A stretch of 27,616 nucleotides of DNA from a virus. The notes under the pieces were generated by a model. That model was not told where the DNA came from, ran no database searches, and saw only the letters and a program-made list of their open reading frames with translations. The stretch covers positions 1-27,616 of IMG/VR virus record IMGVR_UViG_3300028384_000901, one strand, 5' to 3'. Within the stretch, counting starts at the first letter, position 1. Each line of letters opens with the position of its first letter. The translations under genes and the position numbers were made by a program. Positions 6,419-13,371 of this stretch are shown here, piece after piece.

Positions 6419-6826
6419 TTGCCTGCGGTCAGCTCCCCATTTACTGGTGCTTTAGGAGAAACTGCGTTTCAGCAGCACTTTCTCTCTGAGGGTCGTTTCA
6501 TGGCGGCCCCGATATTTGACCTATGGAAGACCGACTTCGTGATGGAGTGGGAAGGTCGGCTGGTGAAAATCAATGTGAAGACGATGAGTAAGGCCCCAAA
6601 CGCCTTTCACGTCACGTTGCAGACCGGTGGTGCGACCAAGCGTCGTTTGTACCGGGAAGGCGAGATCGATTACTTCGGGATCGTCAACTTGGAGTACGAC
6701 CATATATGGATGGTGCCGTTGGAAGCGGTTGCCCACAGAACGTTGGTTTCGTGGATACCAGACTCAAAACGGAAAAATAGAATATCTCGACGCGCTTTTA
6801 AGTGGGATCAATACCTCATTAAGTAA
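6419..6826 (+). CDS. PD-(D/E)XK nuclease-like protein (possible homing or resolvase type)
   Basis: The 135-residue product shows the core of the PD-(D/E)XK fold: a helix with ALGETAFQQHFL (Glu14), then a strand with TDFVMEW (Asp39), then KINVKT (Asn52-Val-Lys54) as the x-x-K strand. The later RLYREGEIDYFGIVN and DHIWMVPLEAV strands also fit the family. The nearest relatives I know are the PDDEXK_5 group, which includes the cyanobacterial homing endonuclease I-Ssp6803I, and Holliday-junction-resolvase-like proteins. The start is TTG at 6419; the next ATG at 6500 would remove the Glu14 helix. An ACAGGAG motif lies ~17 nt upstream, a long spacing. It sits between two head genes, an unusual place for a nuclease. 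Confidence 0.65.
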   Translation: MPAVSSPFTGALGETAFQQHFLSEGRFMAAPIFDLWKTDFVMEWEGRLVKINVKTMSKAPNAFHVTLQTGGATKRRLYREGEIDYFGIVNLEYDHIWMVPLEAVAHRTLVSWIPDSKRKNRISRRAFKWDQYLIK

Positions 6827-6878
6827 GTCCAGGCGTAAATAAGGAGTATTAACACATTAAGTTCGTTAGTATCAAAGT

Positions 6879-8120
6879 ATGGGACAAGTTTCTCGGTACG
6901 ATTACGGACAAGTCACCAAGTCAGAAGTAACTGATGAGGGGTACTTGAAAGTTTGGTGTAAAGCGGCCCGCGTAGGGACTCAGCTTTATACCAGGGGCGA
7001 TGGCACGCAAGTGCGTGAATATCGTCCTGAAGATGAGGTGTCTAATCCAGACTCCCTCGCTTCATTTGGAATGAAGGCAGTCACCCTCAATCATCCGAAG
7101 GTGTTGCTGGATTCCAAGACCACGAAACTACATCAGGTTGGGCATGCGGGTTCGCATGTTCGTTTCTCCGATGGGTTCGTCGAAGTGGCCTTGGTTATCA
7201 CTGATCAAGACGCAATCGATGCAGTCCAGCGTGGAGATGCGCAGGAAGTTAGCGCGGGTTACCGCGTGGACTACGACCCCACTCCTGGTGTCACTCCTGA
7301 TGGCGAGTCTTACGACGGCATTCAACGAAATATCAAGGTGAATCACATCGCTTTGGTGGCCCGTGGACGTGCCGGACGCGAAGCCCGCTTACTTCTCGAT
7401 TCCTGTGACCGCAATGACGCGGTGGCAGACATCGAGCCCCCGTCGAATTCGCCCGTAATTTCAATGGCACGAATCACCCTCGACGGACTGGATATTGAAC
7501 TTCCCGCAGACGCTGCAGGTGCGGTCCAATCCTTCGTAAAGGAGACCGGGCGTGCTCAGGCGGAACTCCAGCAAAAGCTGGATGCGCAGGAAGAGAAAAT
7601 TCAGGCCGTAGTTACCGAAAAAACCGAAGCTCAAGATCGCATTGATGCGAGCCAAGAGCGAATTGCAGAGCTTGAGAAGCAACTGGCCGAGGCTGTTGCT
7701 GCATCTGAGCAACGCGACGATGCTGCAGAGATCAACGATGCAGTGAACAAGCGCCTCGAAGCTCTCAATAAGTTCGCCGCAATCATGCCTGAGGACTATA
7801 AGTTCGATGGCGAAGATGAGGCCCAGATCATGGCTATCGCATATCAGAACGTCTTTGAAAAGGAAGCTCGTTCCGACGCAAGCGCTGACTATCTCCTGGG
7901 TGTCCTGGACGGTGTTCTCGCTGCCATGGAGGACATTGAAGAGGATCAAGAGGAAGTAAAAGCTGATTCCGAATTCGTTCCCGAAGAGGACGGCTCGAAT
8001 GTTGCCGAAGTCCGTGCCGCTATTGCACAGGTCCAGGCATCTGAGAAGTTCGACGCCAAAGACTCTTACCGCGAGCGTCTTGTGAACGGTTGGAAGTCTG
8101 ACCTCTCTGCCAACGCTTGA
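6879..8120 (+). CDS. Head maturation protease (DUF2213) with scaffold-like C-terminal half
   Basis: The N-terminal ~175 residues match DUF2213, a prohead-protease-like family. Candidate catalytic residues are visible: His72 in TLNHP, Ser125 in QEVSAGY and His156 in VNHIALV. Such proteases cut the scaffold during capsid maturation. From ~196 to ~330 the protein becomes acidic and helical with a long coiled coil (ELQQKLDAQEEKIQA to ELEKQLAEAVAA), as in scaffold proteins. The last ~80 residues are Glu/Asp-rich. Protease and scaffold are thus one chain of 413 residues placed just before the cement and capsid genes, the usual order. Met196 (7464) could be an internal scaffold start. An AAGGAG motif at 6841-6846 is ~32 nt from the ATG, too far for normal use. 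Confidence 0.85.
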   Translation: MGQVSRYDYGQVTKSEVTDEGYLKVWCKAARVGTQLYTRGDGTQVREYRPEDEVSNPDSLASFGMKAVTLNHPKVLLDSKTTKLHQVGHAGSHVRFSDGFVEVALVITDQDAIDAVQRGDAQEVSAGYRVDYDPTPGVTPDGESYDGIQRNIKVNHIALVARGRAGREARLLLDSCDRNDAVADIEPPSNSPVISMARITLDGLDIELPADAAGAVQSFVKETGRAQAELQQKLDAQEEKIQAVVTEKTEAQDRIDASQERIAELEKQLAEAVAASEQRDDAAEINDAVNKRLEALNKFAAIMPEDYKFDGEDEAQIMAIAYQNVFEKEARSDASADYLLGVLDGVLAAMEDIEEDQEEVKADSEFVPEEDGSNVAEVRAAIAQVQASEKFDAKDSYRERLVNGWKSDLSANA

Positions 8121-8135
8121 TAGGAGATCTATCTA

Positions 8136-8723
8136 ATGACTGTTTCTTACTCTGAAACCCTGGTTTCGAGCCCCATTGGGGCACAGGGTGCTTATCCACA
8201 AACTCTCACGAAGGGTCATGAGGGTCTGATTGGCGATCTGCAGGCTTATGTCTCTCGTTCTTACACCAACGAGACCAGCGCTGCTATCCCCTTCGGTCAC
8301 GCTCTGATCCGTGACGGCGCTGCATCCGGCGACGGTGCAAAGCTGCCCGCTGGTGCTTCTGCTACCGGCATTCTCGGCATCGCTGTTGACTCCAACACCT
8401 TTGAGATCAACGCCGACGCCAAAACCGCCGATGGTCGCGTTGGCTATCCCGACAAGGAGATGGTGAACGTTCTGAGCAAAGGCGTTGTGTACGTCTACTC
8501 CAAGGACGCCATCGCCCTGGGTGACGCCGTCCGCTTGTATCACACCGACGGTGCTTCTGCTGCATCCGACGGTTCCTACAAGGGTCGCTTCGGCAAGACC
8601 GCTGCTGCTGGCAAAACCTTCGAGGTGACTGCTGGTGCTCGCTGGCTGAGCGCTTGTGCCGCTGGCGGTATCGCTCTCCTGGAGATCGATATTCCTGGTC
8701 TGGCTGTTACTGCCGACACTTGA
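8136..8723 (+). CDS. Capsid cement / decoration protein
   Basis: The 195-residue product is rich in Gly and Ala, predicted mostly beta, and carries the pattern of phage structural cement proteins (DUF2190-like or P22-cement-like): AIPFGHALIRDG near residue 50, ATGILGIAVDSNTFE, MVNVLSKGVVYVYSKDAIAL and GDAVRLYHTDG. Cement proteins bind the outside of the expanded capsid and stabilise it. It sits between protease and capsid genes, as is usual. A TAGGAG ribosome-binding site lies at 8121-8126. Codon choice is as GC-biased and uniform as in the capsid gene, consistent with high expression. Confidence 0.8.
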   Translation: MTVSYSETLVSSPIGAQGAYPQTLTKGHEGLIGDLQAYVSRSYTNETSAAIPFGHALIRDGAASGDGAKLPAGASATGILGIAVDSNTFEINADAKTADGRVGYPDKEMVNVLSKGVVYVYSKDAIALGDAVRLYHTDGASAASDGSYKGRFGKTAAAGKTFEVTAGARWLSACAAGGIALLEIDIPGLAVTADT

Positions 8724-8724
8724 T

Positions 8725-8731
8725 AAGGAGG
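8725..8731 (+). promoter_or_regulatory. Strong ribosome-binding site of the capsid gene
   Basis: AAGGAGG lies 8 nt before the ATG at 8740. It is the closest match to the full anti-Shine-Dalgarno sequence in the window, fitting the high demand for capsid protein. Confidence 0.75.
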
Positions 8732-8739
8732 ATTAACTA

Positions 8740-9648
8740 ATGTCTGACATCCGTAACGACGAGGTCGGTCTGTTTCTAGCCCGCGAATTAGAGACGATTC
8801 TGTCTCGTTCGTTTGAGGTTGAGTACGCCGACATCAAATACTCTCAGGTGCTGCCTATCAGCACCGAAGTCGCCTCTGGAAGCGACTCCTATACCTACCG
8901 CATCTTTGATGCTCAGGGCCAAATGAAGATGATTGCCGACAAAGGCAGTGATCTTCCTCGCGCTGACGTCCTGCGGAAGGAAGTCACCCTGCCTGTCCGC
9001 AGCATGGGTGCATCTTTCGCGTACACCATTCAGGAGACCCGTGCCGCCGCTCAGGTGCCCGGCATGAACCTGGAGCAGCGCCGCGCCAACGCTGTGCGTC
9101 GTGCTTACGAGGAGAAAGTGCAGGACGTTGCCTTCTTTGGCGATTCTCCCTCCGGCATGAAGGGCCTGGTCAACTCTGACCAAGTAGACAAGATCGTCCC
9201 GAACAAGTGGTTCGACGGCGCATCGACTACTACCGACGAGATGCTGGAGATCCTCAACGAGGCTCCGACCCGCATTGTGAACGGCTCCAACCAGAAGGAG
9301 ACCCCCAACACGATGCTGGTGCCTTACGACGTTTATCGCATCATCAGCACCACCGCACGTTCCACCACCAGTGATACCACTGTGATGGAATTCTTCCTGC
9401 GTACCAACCCCTTCATCCGCTCTATCGAGCCGATCAACGAGCTGGCCGCTAGCAAGTCTGTGCTGAGCAAGGACCGGATCATCTGCTACGACCGCAGCCC
9501 CGAGAAGCTGCAACTGCACATCCCGCAGACCCTTGAGTTCCTGCCCCCGGTCCGCACCGGCCTGGAGTTCACCGTGGCATCCCACGCCCGCATCGGCGGC
9601 ACCGCCGTGTACTACCCCAAGAGCGTTCTCTACGTCGAGAAGGCCTGA
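8740..9648 (+). CDS. Major capsid protein (DUF2184 family)
   Basis: This is the main shell protein of the icosahedral head (HK97-type fold). The 302-residue sequence matches the DUF2184 major-capsid pattern: residues ~20-60 with SFEVEYADIKYSQVLPIST and SDSYTYRIFDAQGQ, a long helix with EQRRANAVRRAYEEKVQDVA, then FFGDSPSGMKGLVN, and C-terminal strands with PPVRTGLEFTVASHARIGG. No separate N-terminal delta domain is evident, as expected when scaffold is encoded upstream. The gene follows the protease/scaffold and cement genes. Codon use is strongly biased toward C-ending codons, consistent with very high expression. Confidence 0.9.
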   Translation: MSDIRNDEVGLFLARELETILSRSFEVEYADIKYSQVLPISTEVASGSDSYTYRIFDAQGQMKMIADKGSDLPRADVLRKEVTLPVRSMGASFAYTIQETRAAAQVPGMNLEQRRANAVRRAYEEKVQDVAFFGDSPSGMKGLVNSDQVDKIVPNKWFDGASTTTDEMLEILNEAPTRIVNGSNQKETPNTMLVPYDVYRIISTTARSTTSDTTVMEFFLRTNPFIRSIEPINELAASKSVLSKDRIICYDRSPEKLQLHIPQTLEFLPPVRTGLEFTVASHARIGGTAVYYPKSVLYVEKA

Positions 9649-9669
9649 TCAAACCTATTTCTTCAGATC

Positions 9670-10080
9670 ATGATTGTTACTTACTCCCCTCAACTGGAAA
9701 ATCCGCCCCGTGACCGAGAAGTCACTCTCGGCTTCTCGTTCATCGGTGAGCGAACCGGCAGTACGGAGCATGTGCAATTCAAGAGTGGGGTCAATCGCGA
9801 CATTGACCCTGCTACTTGGGAGAAGGTCAAAGAGATGCCTCTCGTCGCTGACCTCCTCGAAATCGGCGCACTGACCGTCGAAGAAGACCTTGAAGTAGTG
9901 GTTGATGCTCCTAAGGCAACTGGCGGTCTCGCCAAGAAGCCTGTAAAGGATGCACTCTCCCTCATCAACAAGACCTTCGACCTGGACCTGCTCAAAGAGT
10001 GGGATACCGCCGAAAACCGGGTGCGTGTCAAGAACGCAATCCAGAAGCGCATTCGTAGCATTACTGAAGGAGAAGGCTGA
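9670..10080 (+). CDS. Small head-neck region protein
   Basis: The 136-residue product follows the capsid gene by 21 bp. The N-terminal half is beta-prone (TYSPQLENPPRDREVTLGFS). The middle holds VEEDLEVVVDAPK, and the C-terminal ~40 residues are helical and basic (LDLLKEWDTAENRVRVKNAI). I recall similar small proteins between capsid and connector genes in siphoviruses, but I do not recognise a named family. No Shine-Dalgarno motif is seen before the ATG. Its stop overlaps the next start (TGATG). Confidence 0.65.
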   Translation: MIVTYSPQLENPPRDREVTLGFSFIGERTGSTEHVQFKSGVNRDIDPATWEKVKEMPLVADLLEIGALTVEEDLEVVVDAPKATGGLAKKPVKDALSLINKTFDLDLLKEWDTAENRVRVKNAIQKRIRSITEGEG

Positions 10081-10409
10081 TGGCCGTCACAGCAACAACC
10101 TTTACTCAAAGGTTTCCAGAGTTCTCGAACCTGGAAAGTGCTGTGATTACCGCCACCATTGCCGAATCGCAGCGTCAGAATGATTCCGACCTGTGGGGCG
10201 ACCAATACGATGACGCCGTCAACTACATGACGGCTCATCTGCTCGCCAGCCGTACACAATCAATCGGCCAACAGATCGGCGTCAGTCAGAACGCTCGCGT
10301 CCAGAAGTATGTCGGTGCTGCGGGCTACACCCTTGCAGACACGACCTACGGCGCTACTTATCTCTATTTGCGGGAGGGGCTAGTCGAGCTAACTGGCTTT
10401 AGTTACTGA
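10080..10409 (+). CDS. Head-tail connector (DUF4054 family)
   Basis: The 109-residue helical protein shows the DUF4054 pattern: TTFTQRFPEFSNLESAVITA, then LWGDQYDDAVNYMTAHLLAS, and a final YLYLREGLVELTGF. DUF4054 proteins are the gp6/gp15-type adaptors that bind under the portal and start the neck. The gene is joined to its neighbours by stop-start overlaps at both ends (10078-10082 and 10407-10411), which suggests coupled translation in fixed ratio. Confidence 0.8.
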   Translation: MAVTATTFTQRFPEFSNLESAVITATIAESQRQNDSDLWGDQYDDAVNYMTAHLLASRTQSIGQQIGVSQNARVQKYVGAAGYTLADTTYGATYLYLREGLVELTGFSY

Positions 10410-10786
10410 TGGGCTCCTACTCACCTTTTGACAACACAACCTTGGTTTTCAAGGTTTACTCGTCGTATTCCACTGATAAGGCTACGGGTAACCTCGTTCA
10501 AAACGACACGAACGAGACGTATATCTGTAACGTACAGCTCAGCGGGAAGTTTTCCGAAAACAAAGAAGGCGTGAACGAAGTGGAGAGTCGTTGCAGTGGA
10601 AAGCTGCTATCTCCCGCGACCTTCAGCACCAAGATCAAGGCAGGCATGTATGCCGACGCCACGATCAATGGCGTGACCGGACGTCTACGTCTGGTTGACC
10701 TAGGCACGAACATGCTGCCTTACGCCAGGGCTACGCAATTCCAGAGCTTCGCTGGTGTGTTCGAGCAAACAGGCGCGGCGGGCTAA
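10409..10786 (+). CDS. Head-closure (stopper) candidate
   Basis: The 125-residue product is beta-rich, with FDNTTLVFKVYSSYSTDKA, an ETYICNVQLSGKF strand, AGMYADATINGVTGRLRL and a C-terminal AGVFEQTGAAG. By position between the DUF4054 connector and the HK97-gp10-like protein it should be the head-closure protein that caps the neck (SPP1 gp16 type). This is inferred from gene order and beta content; I did not recognise a specific motif. Start and stop overlap both neighbours. Confidence 0.6.
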   Translation: MGSYSPFDNTTLVFKVYSSYSTDKATGNLVQNDTNETYICNVQLSGKFSENKEGVNEVESRCSGKLLSPATFSTKIKAGMYADATINGVTGRLRLVDLGTNMLPYARATQFQSFAGVFEQTGAAG

Positions 10787-11193
10787 TGGCAAGAGACATT
10801 CAGCCACATGAGTTGCGTCGTGAGTTCGACAAAGCCGTCAAGACTGCATTGGCTCAGACGGCAGGAAAACTCGGCGCGGAATTCACCAAGCAGATTTCCG
10901 AAAAGAAATGGGACTGGCCTAACGAAACCCTTCGTAAGAACGGTCAAAAGGTCACAGCTCCTAGAGACATTGTTGATCTAGGTAATCTCCGGTCAAGCCA
11001 ACGTCGTGAAACTGTCAGCTCTACTGCAGTCGAGTGGACATGGCATGTTGATTATTCAGCAGTCGTACATGAAGGCGCTGCATTGAAGAATGGCAAAACT
11101 CTTCTAGCACGTCCCTGGACAAAAGATGCCGAGAAAGAGGTAAAGCCCTTAAAAGACTTCGCTGATAGACTTAGGAGAGAGTTGGATGGCTAG
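10786..11193 (+). CDS. HK97-gp10-like tail completion protein
   Basis: The 135-residue protein shows the general HK97 gp10 layout: an N-terminal helix (RREFDKAVKTALAQTAGKLG), then DIVDLGNLRSSQ, VEWTWHVDYSAVVHEG with the YxxxVHEG turn, LLARPWTKDAEKE, and a C-terminal helix. Proteins of this type complete the neck or the tail's head-proximal end. Its AT-richer codon use differs from the capsid gene. It overlaps the next gene by 8 bp. Confidence 0.78.
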   Translation: MARDIQPHELRREFDKAVKTALAQTAGKLGAEFTKQISEKKWDWPNETLRKNGQKVTAPRDIVDLGNLRSSQRRETVSSTAVEWTWHVDYSAVVHEGAALKNGKTLLARPWTKDAEKEVKPLKDFADRLRRELDG

Positions 11194-11587
11194 TGTATCA
11201 GAAGTACGCTCTGTCGTAGACTCCATTGTTGGAACTTATTTGGGAAACTATAACCTTCCTGATGGTTCCTCTTCCCCCGCCCTTTGGGTTCGGGGTTCAC
11301 AGCAAGTTCCGAAGGACTGGTCTGTCACAGGCACAGAATGTGTCATAGATGAAGTACCGGAAGCACGGAATTTACCGACGATGTCTCAGGCGGTCTTCTT
11401 AAATCTTTTTTGGACCGTAACGCTAACCAGTTACGACACATCGGTCACCTTAGACAATCTTCGTTTGCTTCTTTTTCGGGCTTTCCCTGATATGGATACA
11501 GCGGTACATACACCGCAAACAGACATATCTTACGAATCCCTAAAAGTAACTATCCCCGATTACTCAATTCACACTGAGATAAGCTAA
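11186..11587 (+). CDS. Tail terminator protein (gpU-like) candidate
   Basis: The 133-residue product sits in the tail terminator slot, directly before the tail tube gene. It has an N-terminal helix (SEVRSVVDSIVGTYLG), beta strands around TECVIDEVPEARNL and LFWTVTLTSYD, then a helix LDNLRLLLFRAFPDMDTAV and a final pair of strands, which is the alpha/beta order of gpU-type proteins. The terminator stops tail tube growth and docks the tail to the head. The call is position plus predicted topology. Its stop overlaps the next start (TAATG). Confidence 0.7.
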   Translation: MASVSEVRSVVDSIVGTYLGNYNLPDGSSSPALWVRGSQQVPKDWSVTGTECVIDEVPEARNLPTMSQAVFLNLFWTVTLTSYDTSVTLDNLRLLLFRAFPDMDTAVHTPQTDISYESLKVTIPDYSIHTEIS

Positions 11588-12171
11588 TGGCTCAACTTCC
11601 TGGAGGTGCGTTTGCAAAGGGGCGGGACCGCATCGTGCGGATCGCTGACCCTAGCGGCACCCGACTCACCCCTGCATCTCACGGCAGTGGCAACACCGGT
11701 AACGCCTATACCTCTCCCTCTGGCGCTACGTTCAACTTCCTGAAAGGTCTGACTCAGGCTGAGTACACGCCTGCACCTACATCCCAAGAGTTCTTCCTGC
11801 TCGGCGACAACGGCTACAGGGACTCTGTGGGCACCACCATGGCCGGTGAAATGGCCTGCACGACCTTCTTCATCAACAGCCTCTCTTCAGGCGCTCCACA
11901 GGCGGATATTGACACCGCTCTGGGCCTTGTAATGGCGGCTGAATCCGATCCTGACAAGGAGCTGTTCGTCGAAATGCTGACTCTGTTGGGTCAAGACGGC
12001 AGTAACAACTTCCTATACTTTGTGCGTGCTTTCCAAGCCTGTGTGACGGGCGTTTCTGAAGCCGCCCCCTCTGATGGTCTGATCGAGTATTCGTGGAGTT
12101 TCCAAAGTCGTGGTGAGATCTTTGTTGGCACTCTGAACAACTCCACCACCGCTCTCGACGTCTACGCCTGA
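11587..12171 (+). CDS. Major tail tube protein
   Basis: The 194-residue protein is beta-rich: PGGAFAKGRDRIVRIADPSG, a Gly/Ser loop, SATFNFLKGLTQAEYTPAP-like strands, and near the end LIEYSWSFQSRGEIFVG. The size, fold impression and place between terminator and tail chaperones fit the tube subunit that stacks along the tape measure. The codon use is GC-biased and uniform, like the capsid gene and unlike the AT-richer terminator gene before it, matching a highly expressed protein. No sheath gene follows, so the tail is non-contractile. Confidence 0.82.
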   Translation: MAQLPGGAFAKGRDRIVRIADPSGTRLTPASHGSGNTGNAYTSPSGATFNFLKGLTQAEYTPAPTSQEFFLLGDNGYRDSVGTTMAGEMACTTFFINSLSSGAPQADIDTALGLVMAAESDPDKELFVEMLTLLGQDGSNNFLYFVRAFQACVTGVSEAAPSDGLIEYSWSFQSRGEIFVGTLNNSTTALDVYA

Positions 12172-12398
12172 TGCAAGCTGATCTGCTTACCTCTGAGGAT
12201 AAGCAGTCTTACTTCATCAACTGTCGAGTCAAAGGTGAATTACTTGAGGTTGGGGCGGTTTTCATCGCCCCTTCTTCGTGTTCACCTATGAAACTAATCT
12301 CAGAAGATGGTGTTAGTTTGACTGTAGAAATTCCTGAAAATGTCCGTGGTCAACATCATGAGATGGTGGCGGCAGACACATCATTTTTCATAACATGA
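12171..12398 (+). CDS. Small protein between tail tube and tail chaperones
   Basis: The 75-residue product starts at an ATG that overlaps the tail tube stop (TGATG). It is beta-prone with LLEVGAVFIAPSSCSPMKLI and VSLTVEIPENVRG; no signal peptide or membrane segment. I do not recognise it. Its last four bases overlap the next start (ATGA). A GC-rich hairpin lies inside it at 12252-12271. Confidence 0.6.
   Translation: MQADLLTSEDKQSYFINCRVKGELLEVGAVFIAPSSCSPMKLISEDGVSLTVEIPENVRGQHHEMVAADTSFFIT
12252..12271 (+). repeat. 6-bp GC hairpin followed by TTCTTC
   Basis: GGGGCG (12252-12257) pairs with CGCCCC (12266-12271) across an 8-nt loop, and TTCTTC follows. This is a weak terminator-like structure inside the 75-residue gene, after the tail tube gene. 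It may be no more than coding sequence. Confidence 0.4.
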
Positions 12399-12904
12399 GC
12401 AAGTATTCAAAAATCTTCTTTGGCCAGAAAGAGTATTACGACATCGCTCCATTCCGTTTTCCGATCTATAAAGACCTAGTTGCAGGCGAGATCGAGGGTA
12501 TCGAGGATGTAGCCCGAAAGCAGGCTAAGAACACCTACGCCTTGCTCAAGATCGCTAAGGACATCGCTGTCCGCAAAGACATTCCGGTGCAAGAGGCCCT
12601 GGATGCTTTGTCTGACGTAAACGAGAACCAAGAGGTTCTGTATGACTACGTCGATCAGCTAGCTGACATCCAGACCAACGGACAGTCTGCAAGTGAGCAG
12701 AAGATTCTCACGGTGACCCTGTTCATGAAGTACAGGGCTGAGTTGAAGGAAGGCAAGAAGTGGGTGCAGACCCCTGATTGGGAGGTTACCGACACCCGAG
12801 AGATGCCTAGCCGTCTATTGGACGAGATCTACGCCTTTGTCGAGTGGGAACGCAACGGCTGGCCCGATCCAGGTGAAGAGGAAGAGGATTCTGAGGGAAA
12901 CTGA
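12395..12904 (+). CDS. Tail assembly chaperone, short form (lambda gpG equivalent)
   Basis: The 169-residue helical, acidic protein precedes the tape measure gene, the fixed position of the gpG-type chaperone that keeps the tape measure soluble before tube assembly. Helices include VAGEIEGIEDVARKQAKNT and a conserved-looking KKWVQTPDWEVTDTREMPSR stretch before the acidic C-terminus (EEEEDSEGN). The last three sense codons (GAG GGA AAC) carry a GGGAAAC slippery site directly before TGA, so a fraction of ribosomes should shift into the -1 frame and make the long form. Start: ATG overlapping the previous stop. Confidence 0.82.
   Translation: MSKYSKIFFGQKEYYDIAPFRFPIYKDLVAGEIEGIEDVARKQAKNTYALLKIAKDIAVRKDIPVQEALDALSDVNENQEVLYDYVDQLADIQTNGQSASEQKILTVTLFMKYRAELKEGKKWVQTPDWEVTDTREMPSRLLDEIYAFVEWERNGWPDPGEEEEDSEGN
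12895..12901 (+). other. Programmed -1 frameshift site GGGAAAC
   Basis: G GGA AAC in the G frame fits the X XXY YYZ rule for tandem slippage; lambda uses GGGAAAG at the same point. The stop TGA follows immediately, and the -1 frame is open from here to 13338 without a good start codon of its own. A 7-bp stem (12901-12907 with 12914-12920, one G-U pair) begins right behind it. Confidence 0.82.
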
Positions 12905-12920
12905 CCGAAGAGGCGGTTAG
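12901..12920 (+). other. Hairpin directly after the slippery site
   Basis: CTGACCG pairs with CGGTTAG (one G-U pair) around the loop AAGAGG. Stem-loops downstream of slippery sites can stimulate frameshifting, but the usual spacer of 5-9 nt is missing here, so its effect is uncertain. Confidence 0.4.
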
Positions 12921-13338
12921 CGAGCGTATTGCGTTTCTGCGGCAGTACCTAGCCACCTCTGAACTTGATCTACTCAATGTGTACTCCGAGCTGCGGGCCT
13001 GTCCTGCAGGGGTTGATATTGGGCGGGATGAATTTGTTCGTCTACCTCTTAAGCTCATCTACGAGATGATTCGGTTTGGTTCCGAACAGCAGAAAAGGAC
13101 TGCAAATATAAATTCAATATCTACAGCACGGCTTGCAGGAATTATTATTGGTATTGCTAAGAGCTTCAGCAAAGAGAAGACAGGCGAAGTCAACATCGAT
13201 CAGTTGTTGCCATTCCCGCTCAATGAAGAAGCTAATCTCTTCGTTGCTGAAACAAGAGAGATATTCAAGGGTCTAATTGCTAAGCGTAAGTTGCCTGTCT
13301 CGGTGATTGCTTCTCTTAGCAAAGTTATTAGCACATAA
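12901..13338 (+). CDS. T part of the G-T tail chaperone, made by -1 frameshift
   Basis: After slippage at 12895-12901 translation continues in the -1 frame with LTEEAVSERIAFLRQYLATS and runs 145 residues to TAA at 13338. The full G-T fusion spans 12395-13338 and would be 314 residues. In lambda the T part binds the tail tube protein while G binds the tape measure. The only possible independent start is a GTG at 12979, which lacks a ribosome-binding site and would drop the N-terminal 26 residues of the open frame. Helices include FVRLPLKLIYEMIRFGS and LAGIIIGIAKSFSKE. The tape measure gene begins 33 bp after the stop. Confidence 0.8.
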   Translation: MTEEAVSERIAFLRQYLATSELDLLNVYSELRACPAGVDIGRDEFVRLPLKLIYEMIRFGSEQQKRTANINSISTARLAGIIIGIAKSFSKEKTGEVNIDQLLPFPLNEEANLFVAETREIFKGLIAKRKLPVSVIASLSKVIST

Positions 13339-13371
13339 CCCGATAAAATTAACTTACGGCGTGGAGTTTCT

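Noticed and set aside
6856-6930. 24-codon ORF beginning with ATT, 9 nt after an AAGGAG motif (6841-6846)
   Set aside because: The spacing is good and the ribosome-binding motif is otherwise unexplained, but ATT starts are very rare and the frame lies mostly inside the protease gene. Not called without ribosome profiling.
7461-7949. 162-codon minus-strand ORF opposite the protease/scaffold gene
   Set aside because: Leu/Cys-rich shadow of a coiled-coil coding strand, with no supporting start signal.
8788-9585. 265-codon minus-strand ORF opposite the capsid gene
   Set aside because: It is a product of the strong third-position GC bias of the capsid gene on the other strand; no ribosome-binding site and no recognisable motif.
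9646-9672. Terminator after the major capsid gene
   Set aside because: The 21-bp gap has no inverted repeat; only a short CTATTTCTTC tract.
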